Shown here piece after piece: positions 16,106-23,046 of a stretch of 64,000 nt of DNA. Location: NCBI GenBank assembly GCA_026985075.1, contig JALSQX010000022.1, positions 1 to 64,000 of the forward strand, written 5' to 3'. Source of the stretch: Blastocatellia bacterium. Its GTDB lineage: Bacteria; Acidobacteriota; Blastocatellia; HR10; J050. The notes below the pieces were generated by a model. That model made no database searches. It saw nothing but the letters and a program-made list of their open reading frames with translations, and had not been told where the DNA came from. A program made the position numbers and the translations under genes. The stretch's first letter is position 1; each line of letters starts with the position of its first letter.

Positions 16106-17902
16106 ATGGTCGTTATCGCAAGAGATCTGGAGTTGGAGAGGGCGATTCAGGGCCTCCCGCCCGAGGTGCAGAAGGAGATTCGATGGTTCGCCGAGCACAT
16201 TGAGCGGTTAGAAGCGGGAGAAATCGATGAGGATGACTTCAAGCGCTTTCGATTGGAGAACGGCGTCTATGGTATTCGCGGAGCCCAGGATATGCACATG
16301 GTCCGCGTCAAAGTCCGGTTCGGTTGCATCACTCCGCATCAACTGGAGACCTTAGCGGCCATTGCCGAGCAGTTCACGCCGCATCACCGAGTGCATATCA
16401 CCACCCGTCAGGACATTCAATTCCACCATGTGAGGCGGAAAGATGTTCCTCTCGTTCTGGCGCGCATCGCCCAGTCCGGTCTCACCACTAGAGAAGCGTG
16501 CGGCAACACCGTGCGCAATGTGACGGCGTGTCCTTTCGCTGGCGTCTCTCCCTCCGAGGTCTTCGACGTGACGCCCTATGCCGATGCCGTTTCGCGGTAT
16601 TTCCTGCGCCATCCCATCACGCAGAACCTTCCTCGTAAATTCAAGATCGCCTTCGAAGGATGCCGGGAGGATCACGTCGTGCCCGCCATTCATGACATCG
16701 GAGCCATCGCCACCGTGAGACAGGAGAATAGGCGTGTGGAGCGCGGATTCCGTCTCTACATTGCTGGCGGGCTGGGCGCTCAGCCTCGGGCCGCCGAACT
16801 GTTGGAGCCGTTCACTCCCGCCGAACTCTTGATCCCCACCTGTGAAGCGGTCATTCGCGTGTTCGACCGACATGGCGAACGGCGTCCGGATCGACTTCAT
16901 CGGATGCGGGCGCGAATGAAGTTTCTGGCGAAAGATTGGGGCATCGATCGATTGCGAGAAGCCATTCTGACCGAGAGGCGCGCGCTGTTGCTGACGCGAT
17001 CTGGCCTGATGGAAGATGGGATCGAGCTCGTCGAAGAAGAACCGCCAGACGTGGACATTCCTCCTCTTCCATCGCCCGACTGGACACCGTCGCCGGAATA
17101 TGAAACGTGGCGTCGAACCAATGTTCGACCGCAAAAACAAGCCGGGTACGTCGTCGTAATCATACGGTGTGAATTGGGCGATATCACCAGCGATGGATTG
17201 CGAACTGTTGCCCGCGTGGCTCGTCGCTGGTGCGCCGGTCGCATCCGCACGGCGATCTCTCAAAACCTCATCTTGCGATGGGTGCCGGAATCGGCCCTTC
17301 CCTGGGTGTATCAAGAACTGAAACCGGCGGGTTTGGTTGCTCCAGGAGCTCATGGCCTTGCCGATGTGACGCGATGCCCGGGAGCGGATACCTGCCAATT
17401 GGCACTCACTCACTCCCGAGGATTGGCCGAGGCGCTCGGCGAGGTTCTGGCTCGTGATCTCACCGATTCCTCCGAGATACAGAACCCGTCAATAAAAATC
17501 TCTGGTTGCATGAACTCATGTGGACAGCATCATATCGCCGATATCGGTTTTTATGGAGCCTCGACGGAAATCGATGGTCATCCGTTGCCGCAATATATCG
17601 TCCTCGTCGGTGGCCAACCGGAGGGAGAACGAGTTCGGTTTGCTCGGCCTGTGGCCCGCGTCCCAGCTCGGCGGGCTCCGGAAGTCGTCAGGCGGTTGCT
17701 CGCCTTCTATCAGGCCGAGCGTAAACCGGATGAATCGTTCGTGGCCTTCGTCGATCGTCTCGGGATGAAGCCGATCAAGCGCGCGCTTGAAGATCTCGCC
17801 AGCGTGCCCCCATTCGAAGAAGCTCCAGAATTGTATCGGGATCTGGGAGCCGATGAAGAAACGTTCCGCGTCGAACTCGGTCCGGGAGAGTGCTCGGCAT
17901 GA
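16106..17902 (+). CDS. Siroheme nitrite/sulfite reductase (ferredoxin-dependent type)
   Basis: A 598-residue member of the nitrite/sulfite reductase family, with two ferredoxin-like half-domains and two siroheme/[4Fe-4S] domains. The cluster ligands are Cys424 and Cys430 (CPGADTC) and Cys468 and Cys472 (CMNSC). An earlier repeat contains TACPFAGVSP. The family performs six-electron reduction of sulfite to sulfide or nitrite to ammonia, and sequence alone does not decide between them. The nearby desulfinase and thiol dioxygenase favour sulfite; the NSC of the last motif is also seen in nitrite reductases. ATG 16106 follows ggggaggaag, just downstream of the leader terminator. A DUF4202 gene lies beside it on the other strand. 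Confidence 0.88.
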   Translation: MVVIARDLELERAIQGLPPEVQKEIRWFAEHIERLEAGEIDEDDFKRFRLENGVYGIRGAQDMHMVRVKVRFGCITPHQLETLAAIAEQFTPHHRVHITTRQDIQFHHVRRKDVPLVLARIAQSGLTTREACGNTVRNVTACPFAGVSPSEVFDVTPYADAVSRYFLRHPITQNLPRKFKIAFEGCREDHVVPAIHDIGAIATVRQENRRVERGFRLYIAGGLGAQPRAAELLEPFTPAELLIPTCEAVIRVFDRHGERRPDRLHRMRARMKFLAKDWGIDRLREAILTERRALLLTRSGLMEDGIELVEEEPPDVDIPPLPSPDWTPSPEYETWRRTNVRPQKQAGYVVVIIRCELGDITSDGLRTVARVARRWCAGRIRTAISQNLILRWVPESALPWVYQELKPAGLVAPGAHGLADVTRCPGADTCQLALTHSRGLAEALGEVLARDLTDSSEIQNPSIKISGCMNSCGQHHIADIGFYGASTEIDGHPLPQYIVLVGGQPEGERVRFARPVARVPARRAPEVVRRLLAFYQAERKPDESFVAFVDRLGMKPIKRALEDLASVPPFEEAPELYRDLGADEETFRVELGPGECSA

Positions 17903-18033
17903 ACTTTGGATGGCCATCGGAGGAAGTGACGCTCATCGGGCGATGAGCTCGGTGGGAGCATATTCCATGGTTGGCGTCCGCAGATGTGGGCACCTCGCAG
18001 ATGATGGCGAACGGGGAAGGGGACATCGTAGGA

Positions 18034-18645
18034 TCACAGTGATCTCTGGGCGATGGCTTTGTGAATGAGCGCTCGATCTTGAGGATCGAGATCGAGCTCC
18101 AGCGCCATCTGGCGAGCTCGAGGACTCATCTTGCGCCAGGTCTTTCGCAAGATTCTCAGCAGGTTTTCTTCCGGCGTCCTCTGGGCGAATTCGTGGAACT
18201 CGGTCTCCAGGAAGACCAGGCAAATCGCATCTTCGAGGAGTTGCATTTCCGGGTCGGTCTTGAGGTTCTCTTTGAGCAAGAGAGACCGAACGCGTTGAAT
18301 GGTGGACGGGGGATACCCCACTTCGGCCAGGATGTCTTCGGCTCGCTCGGCGTGGAACTCGGCGAGCGTGCGCCGCCAATCGAGATACCCCTTCCGGCCG
18401 GCGGGAAAGCGCTGGCGCGGAATCGTCCACCGCTCAATATGTTGACATCGAGCGGCCAGGAGAAGCTCTTCGGAGGGATTCGGTGCCAGGCGTTTCACCC
18501 AGTTGGTGAGACGTTGGGCGTAGAGAAGTTCTCGCGGATAGCTTCGTCCTCCCACTGTTTCTGTCCGAGGATCTCGTTGGTGGGCCTCATCGAAGGCTCG
18601 GATGGCGGCCCTGAATCTCTCGGTTTCGTGTTCCCTCTCCATCAT
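18034..18645 (-). CDS. DUF4202 family protein
   Basis: A protein of about 203 residues matching the DUF4202 family as I recall it: PRELLYAQRLTNWVKR, an AARCQHIERWTIPR block, YLDWRRTLAEFHAE, LLLKENLKTDPEMQLLEDA and LRKTWRKMSPRA. Conserved His, Glu and Asp residues suggest a metal-binding helical protein, but no function is established. Family members often sit near sulfite/nitrite reductase genes, by memory, and that holds here. It is the last gene of the leftward operon starting with the NicX-like gene, 22 bases after the aldehyde dehydrogenase. ATG 18645 or 18642 is preferred over an upstream start at 18696. Confidence 0.85.
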   Translation of the reverse strand: MMEREHETERFRAAIRAFDEAHQRDPRTETVGGRSYPRELLYAQRLTNWVKRLAPNPSEELLLAARCQHIERWTIPRQRFPAGRKGYLDWRRTLAEFHAERAEDILAEVGYPPSTIQRVRSLLLKENLKTDPEMQLLEDAICLVFLETEFHEFAQRTPEENLLRILRKTWRKMSPRARQMALELDLDPQDRALIHKAIAQRSL

Positions 18646-18667
18646 CGATTCCAGCACCTCTCCGGAA

Positions 18668-20134
18668 TCAATCCAGGTGATACCACATTTGCACATTCTT
18701 GATTTGCGTATAACTCAAAAGTTCCTCCAACGCTTCCTCCCGTCCAAACCCGCTCTGTTTCTGTCCGCCGAACGGAGCGCCTACGCAGTGGCGGCTGCTC
18801 CCATTGATCCAGATATACCCGGCTTCAATCTGCTCGGCCCAGCGCATCGCCCGGGCGAGGTCTGTGCTCAGGATAGCCGCCGTCAGTCCATAGGTGACAC
18901 CGTTGACGGCGGCCAAGAGTTCTTCTTCGTCGTCCCAGGTGAGGACCGAGAGAACGGGGCCGAAAATTTCTTCCTGGGCTATGGTCATATCAGGGGTCAC
19001 CTGATCGAACACGGTGGGTTCGATGAAATAGCCGCGCTCGAATTCCGGACCCGAAGGGCGCTTCCCTCCACAGAGCAAGCGCGCGCCTTCTCGCCGCCCG
19101 ATATCAATGTATCGCATGACCTTCTCGTATTGCTCGCGAGAGACGAGACTGCCCATCTCGGTGTCGGAGTCGGTCGGCAACCCCAGGCGAATCTGGCGCA
19201 CGCCGACGACCAAGGCCTCAATGAATCGATCATGAAGTGCTCGAGGGACGAACACACGAGAAGTCGAACCACAGGATTGCCCCTGGCACCAGCGAAAGTT
19301 CATCCCGTTGACGGCCACGGCAGCCGCTTTCTCTACATCCACGTCGGGGAAGATGATCATCGGATTCTTCCCCCCTAGCTCGAGCGTCACCACTTTGATC
19401 TGTTCGGCGGCTGTTCGGAGTATTTCCCGTCCAGTTTCTACGGAGCCGGTGAAGGCGATGCGGCGAACCTGAGGGTGCGCGACCAACGATGCGCCCGTTC
19501 GCGGACCATCGCCGGTGACGATATTGACTACTCCCGGAGGAAGCACATCGACGATCAGTGCACCGAATTCCAAAGCCGTGAGTGGCGTTTGTTCGGCCGG
19601 TTTGAGAACCACGGTGTTACCCGCCACCAGAGCAGCGGCAATCCGCGATGCGGCGAAGTAGATGGGATGGTTGAAGGGGATAATGCGCCCCACCACTCCA
19701 TAGGGTTCTCGAAGCGTGTAGTTCATTCCACCACGGAGAGGCATCGTCGCGCCCTGGACCTCGGCGGCCAGCCCGGTGAAATACTCCATCAGATCGGCCG
19801 CCATATGCACGTCGCCTATCATGCTGGAAACCGGATTCCCACTATCCAGTGCCTCGATATACGCCAGGCGCTCGGCCTCGGCTCGCAGTCGGGCCGCGAG
19901 CTCCGCCATCAGCTTCCCTCGAGCCCGCGGTTCCATAGCGCGCCAGTCAGGGAAGGCCTGCTGTGCCGCCATCACCGCTCGATCGATGTCGGCTGCCGTG
20001 CCCAAAGGAACCGTGGCCAATGTCTCCTCCGTGGCCGGGTTCAGCGTGGCCAGCGTTTCACCCGAAGCGCTCTCCACCCACTCGCCACCGATCAACATCC
20101 GGTACTCCTGGCGGATCTCATAGTTGCGGACCAT
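18668..20134 (-). CDS. NAD(P)-dependent aldehyde dehydrogenase
   Basis: A 488-residue ALDH-superfamily enzyme. Visible are the cofactor loop VGRIIPFNHP, ITGDGPRTGASLVAHP, the general-base motif VTLELGGKNP, catalytic Cys in GQSCGSTSR and the C-terminal FGGQKQSGFGRE. It oxidises an aldehyde to the acid. It follows a hydratase/aldolase-family gene by 30 bases; in naphthalene-type upper pathways this pair converts a ring-fission product to an aromatic aldehyde and then the acid. A semialdehyde substrate is equally possible. ATG 20134 follows gggaggtcac. Confidence 0.93.
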   Translation of the reverse strand: MVRNYEIRQEYRMLIGGEWVESASGETLATLNPATEETLATVPLGTAADIDRAVMAAQQAFPDWRAMEPRARGKLMAELAARLRAEAERLAYIEALDSGNPVSSMIGDVHMAADLMEYFTGLAAEVQGATMPLRGGMNYTLREPYGVVGRIIPFNHPIYFAASRIAAALVAGNTVVLKPAEQTPLTALEFGALIVDVLPPGVVNIVTGDGPRTGASLVAHPQVRRIAFTGSVETGREILRTAAEQIKVVTLELGGKNPMIIFPDVDVEKAAAVAVNGMNFRWCQGQSCGSTSRVFVPRALHDRFIEALVVGVRQIRLGLPTDSDTEMGSLVSREQYEKVMRYIDIGRREGARLLCGGKRPSGPEFERGYFIEPTVFDQVTPDMTIAQEEIFGPVLSVLTWDDEEELLAAVNGVTYGLTAAILSTDLARAMRWAEQIEAGYIWINGSSRHCVGAPFGGQKQSGFGREEALEELLSYTQIKNVQMWYHLD

Positions 20135-20164
20135 GTGACCTCCCTGTTGCTTCAGACCGGTCAA

Positions 20165-21070
20165 TTAGTCGGTGTTCGCCTCATCGACCCGCTCGAGGAT
20201 CGTTCGCAGAGTGTCGATGTCCTCTGAACTCAATGGTTGAGCGCGCCAGCGGGGATACATCTGGATGGGAAGACCGCGCAGTTTGAGGATCTCTTGATAC
20301 ACCGTGCGTCCGACTCGGCTCATCATGTCGAGAATCGCTGATTCCGCTTCGTTCAGCCGCGACTGGAGCGCGAACGCCCGACGATAATCTCTTTGCTGAA
20401 GGGCGTCCCACAAAGCGAGGTAGTGTTTGGGAAAGAACGTCGACAGAGGATCAACGCTCCCGCGAACGCCAAGTGGGACGGTGGCCGTCAGATAGTAATT
20501 GAAGCCTGCCAGGACGGTGAACTCGGGCGGCATCGCCTGGAGGTAATCGAGGATCGTTTTCATTCGATCCTCGGTGAGCTTCACGCCAGCGATCACAGGG
20601 ATCTCTCGGCGGAGACGCGAGGCCAAGCGCGCCGTGATATTCGTACCGCTGAGCGCCGGATTGTTGTAGAGGTAAATGGGGAGCGATGCCGCTTCGCTCA
20701 CGGCGCGATAATGCTCGACGATCTCGAATTCGGTGTGGCGATAGTAGTAAGGGGGGATCAGGGCTATGGCCGCCACTCCGAGTTCGGCCGCGTGGCGGGC
20801 CAGTGCCACGCTGGTTGGCGTATCGGCCGCTCCCACGTGGAGGACAATGGGGATCCGCCCGCGAGCCTGATCGACGATGATTTCGGCTGTCCGTCGCCGC
20901 TCATCGGGCGTCATCGCGGGTCCCATTCCCACCGATCCCAGCGGGAACAAGACATGAACGCCCTGTTCGATGAGATACTCGACGAGATCGCGGAGCGCCG
21001 GTTCGTCGACCGCTCCTCGTCGATCAAAAGGCGTGATGGGAGGAGCGAAAATACCTCTGAGTTCAGTCAT
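20165..21070 (-). CDS. DHDPS/N-acetylneuraminate lyase-family aldolase or hydratase-aldolase
   Basis: A 301-residue class-I aldolase of the dihydrodipicolinate synthase family. Lys164 in AGVKLTED is the expected Schiff-base residue and Tyr133/Tyr135 in IYLYNNP the family tyrosine. The pyruvate carboxylate loop, usually G-T/S-T-G-E, reads GSVGMG, so it is probably not a true lysine-pathway enzyme. The family includes the hydratase-aldolases of naphthalene and dibenzothiophene ring fission and sugar-acid dehydratases. Gene order with a ring-cleavage protein and an aldehyde dehydrogenase favours a pyruvate-releasing aldolase. Start behind caggaggaacc. Confidence 0.85.
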   Translation of the reverse strand: MTELRGIFAPPITPFDRRGAVDEPALRDLVEYLIEQGVHVLFPLGSVGMGPAMTPDERRRTAEIIVDQARGRIPIVLHVGAADTPTSVALARHAAELGVAAIALIPPYYYRHTEFEIVEHYRAVSEAASLPIYLYNNPALSGTNITARLASRLRREIPVIAGVKLTEDRMKTILDYLQAMPPEFTVLAGFNYYLTATVPLGVRGSVDPLSTFFPKHYLALWDALQQRDYRRAFALQSRLNEAESAILDMMSRVGRTVYQEILKLRGLPIQMYPRWRAQPLSSEDIDTLRTILERVDEANTD

Positions 21071-21115
21071 TGGTTCCTCCTGTTGGCGATGAGCATAGGA
21101 TGAGGATCCAGAGAG

Positions 21116-21697
21116 CTAGCTGACGGGGACGCGCGCCTGGATGATCTTCACGGCTCCCGTCTGAGGATCATAAATGCGTCGCCGAAGTTTGGAGAGATCG
21201 GCTCCATAGACGTGAATTTCCAGGGTCGGTTTGTCCGATGTGTTGACCACTCGATGGATGTCCTGATCCGGCGGGTACGAAATCATCACCTCTCCCTGGT
21301 GGACGATGCGCCGATCGACGACTCTGAGTTCGGCATAGTCGGGCTTCGATCGGTCGTCGATCCGTTCATAGCGAGTATCCTCGGTCTGATTCTCCATGAC
21401 GCCGTAAAGCCCCCAGACGGCGTGATCGTGGACCGGCGTTCCTTGTCCGGGAAGGAACACGGCCGACATGATGAGCAGTGAATCATCGGGCTCCTGGTGG
21501 AGGGTATAGACGGCAAACGTGTCCGGATCGGGCTGGCGAAATCGCTCGTCTAACCATTCTCGATGTCGGATGAGCTGCTCGAGGTACGGCTTCAACCTGC
21601 CCGGAATAGCTTTCTTATCGCGAGTGTCGGCGATGATTTGTTTGGCGATGGTGACGAACGCCTCCAGGTCAGAGATAGCTCCCTTTTGCTCGATCAT
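21116..21697 (-). CDS. Thiol dioxygenase (cysteine/3-mercaptopropionate dioxygenase-like cupin)
   Basis: A 193-residue cupin resembling bacterial 3-mercaptopropionate and cysteine dioxygenases, which add dioxygen to a thiol to give a sulfinate. The iron ligands appear as His90 and His92 (TPVHDHAVWG) and His148 (DIHRVVN); GLYGVMENQ and IHVYGADL are also typical. It sits 14 bases after the NicX-like gene and ahead of the aldolase-family gene. Producing a sulfinate would link it to the desulfinase at 1,122. The natural thiol is unknown. ATG 21697 follows ggggggagatc; longer upstream frames are rejected because they overlap the NicX-like gene. Confidence 0.8.
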   Translation of the reverse strand: MIEQKGAISDLEAFVTIAKQIIADTRDKKAIPGRLKPYLEQLIRHREWLDERFRQPDPDTFAVYTLHQEPDDSLLIMSAVFLPGQGTPVHDHAVWGLYGVMENQTEDTRYERIDDRSKPDYAELRVVDRRIVHQGEVMISYPPDQDIHRVVNTSDKPTLEIHVYGADLSKLRRRIYDPQTGAVKIIQARVPVS

Positions 21698-21711
21698 GAT
21701 CTCCCCCCATC

Positions 21712-22743
21712 TCATTCCACGAGATTTCCGTCCACGACGACGGGAACATCGTCCAGATACACACTGCAGTTCCGCATGGGTAAATCGAAATGGCAATGTG
21801 AGTGTCGGCCAGCAAATCGATTGGCTCCGCTGGAGAAAAGAAAATTCCCGGCAAAGGCCCGGGCCTCCATGCCCTCGGTCTCATGGGGAGGAAAGAAGGC
21901 GAATCCCGTCCATCGCGCCTTTTTGTTCAATCCCCAACCGACGTGGGACGTCGCATAGGCGTCTTTCTCTCCCCAACTGGCCATATAGTCCCGCATCAGA
22001 TGGGCGTGGGTGGAATGGCCTTCGATACGGGTGATGAAGTCATTTTCGATGGTGAGTTCGACCGGTCCATCGATGAGCCGCATGAAGTTCAAATCGATAT
22101 CCGCCGTATTGAGCACGAGCTTCCCATTGACCGAATCTCGGGCTGGATAAGCCGCCACAAACCCGGCGGGGAAGACATCGAGTCGACCGGGCTGGTCAGT
22201 GAATCCATAGAGACCATTGACCACCGCTCCGCGGAGATTGACGGTCAAATCGGTGCCCGCCTCCGACGTGACTCTCAGAGTTGAAGCCGCTTTCAGCTTG
22301 TTGACCGCCTCCTCAACTCGTTGGCGCAGGTCTTCATCGGGCAACAAGCGACACAAGATATCCGGATGCTCGGCAATGTGCAGGATGCGCGCGCCATTCT
22401 CCAACAGAGCATCACGCGCCGGATCGTGGATCAATCCTCCGAATGAGGTCGTGAGATCAACGATGAAGCCGGATTGTTGCAGGGCGAGGAGCGCAGGCTC
22501 GACCCGGTGGAGTTGTCCTTGGCCAATCTGCTCGCTTTGGCGGCCAGCACCAGCAGGTTCACCAACGACTTCGGGTAATACGATCTGGAAGACATGAGCG
22601 TCGAGCCGGAGGAGCGCTTCCACCGAAGCGGCTCGAAGATCATCTCGGGTTCCCCCGTCGGAGAGCACGGCGCAGACTTCTGCTTTTCGCACGCCACACA
22701 ACTGGAACTCGGCGACTAGCGTTCGAATCAATCGCTCGGCCAT
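21712..22743 (-). CDS. NicX-like (2,5-dihydroxypyridine 5,6-dioxygenase family) ring-cleavage protein
   Basis: A 343-residue protein similar across its length to NicX/Hpo, which cleaves 2,5-dihydroxypyridine, and more distantly to M29 aminopeptidases. C-terminal signatures are the best evidence: MRDYMASWG, TSHVGWGLN, ARAFAGNFLFSSGAN and HCHFDLPMRNCSVYLDD. The His of SHVGWGL and the His and Asp of HCHFD match the NicX iron ligands. It heads the leftward five-gene operon. No other nicotinate-pathway genes are present, so cleavage of another dihydroxylated ring, or an unrelated hydrolase role, is possible. Its promoter abuts an operator at 22806-22821. Confidence 0.82.
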   Translation of the reverse strand: MAERLIRTLVAEFQLCGVRKAEVCAVLSDGGTRDDLRAASVEALLRLDAHVFQIVLPEVVGEPAGAGRQSEQIGQGQLHRVEPALLALQQSGFIVDLTTSFGGLIHDPARDALLENGARILHIAEHPDILCRLLPDEDLRQRVEEAVNKLKAASTLRVTSEAGTDLTVNLRGAVVNGLYGFTDQPGRLDVFPAGFVAAYPARDSVNGKLVLNTADIDLNFMRLIDGPVELTIENDFITRIEGHSTHAHLMRDYMASWGEKDAYATSHVGWGLNKKARWTGFAFFPPHETEGMEARAFAGNFLFSSGANRFAGRHSHCHFDLPMRNCSVYLDDVPVVVDGNLVE

Positions 22744-22776
22744 ATTTACCTCACCTTTTTCAAGCCATTCACCTTT

Positions 22777-22805
22777 TGAATAACATATGCTGGAGAGCCT
22801 GTCAA
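22777..22805 (-). promoter_or_regulatory. Promoter of the leftward ring-cleavage operon
   Basis: On the minus strand, TTGACA (22800-22805), 17-base spacer and TATTCA (22777-22782). The operator at 22806-22821 touches the -35 box. Confidence 0.6.
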
Positions 22806-22821
22806 GGTCTAAGTTTATACC
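22806..22821. promoter_or_regulatory. Operator half of a matching pair (GGTCT-N6-ATACC)
   Basis: GGTCTAAGTTTATACC is an inverted repeat with 5-base arms and a 6-base centre, one mismatch from perfect. It has the same arms and spacing as the site at 22999-23014. The layout resembles GntR-family operators; no regulator gene is in the window. Confidence 0.55.
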
Positions 22822-22981
22822 TTAGTGAATCGCTCCTCGGTGCTCCGCACTGGCGCCGATAACGCCTATTGGGAAGGGAAACATGTGGAGTGACCGGCTG
22901 GTGGCTGCCCTCAGCGATGCGTAGGGAGGACGGAAGCATATGCAGGGAGACCCCTCTGGAAGCAACATTCGGTATCGCTCC

Positions 22982-23011
22982 TTGACGATCCTCATTGAGG
23001 TATGATATTAT
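22982..23011 (+). promoter_or_regulatory. Promoter of the rightward dioxygenase operon
   Basis: TTGACG (22982-22987), 18-base spacer and TATTAT (23006-23011). The -10 box lies inside the operator at 22999-23014, so a bound protein should block polymerase. Confidence 0.6.
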
Positions 23012-23014
23012 ACC
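22999..23014. promoter_or_regulatory. Operator, perfect inverted repeat GGTAT-N6-ATACC
   Basis: GGTATGATATTATACC has perfect 5-base arms around a 6-base centre and overlaps the -10 box of the rightward promoter. It is the better copy of the pair with 22806-22821. Typical of dimeric regulators such as GntR-family repressors. Confidence 0.65.
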
Positions 23015-23046
23015 AAACCACATTCGGAATCAAGGGGGTATCGAAC

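Noticed and set aside
16352-17413. Minus-strand open frame of about 350 codons
   Set aside because: Fully antisense to the siroheme reductase, which carries all cluster ligands.
20165-21070. True dihydrodipicolinate synthase (dapA)
   Set aside because: The usual carboxylate-binding loop is changed to GSVGMG and the gene lies in a catabolic operon; called family-level aldolase only.
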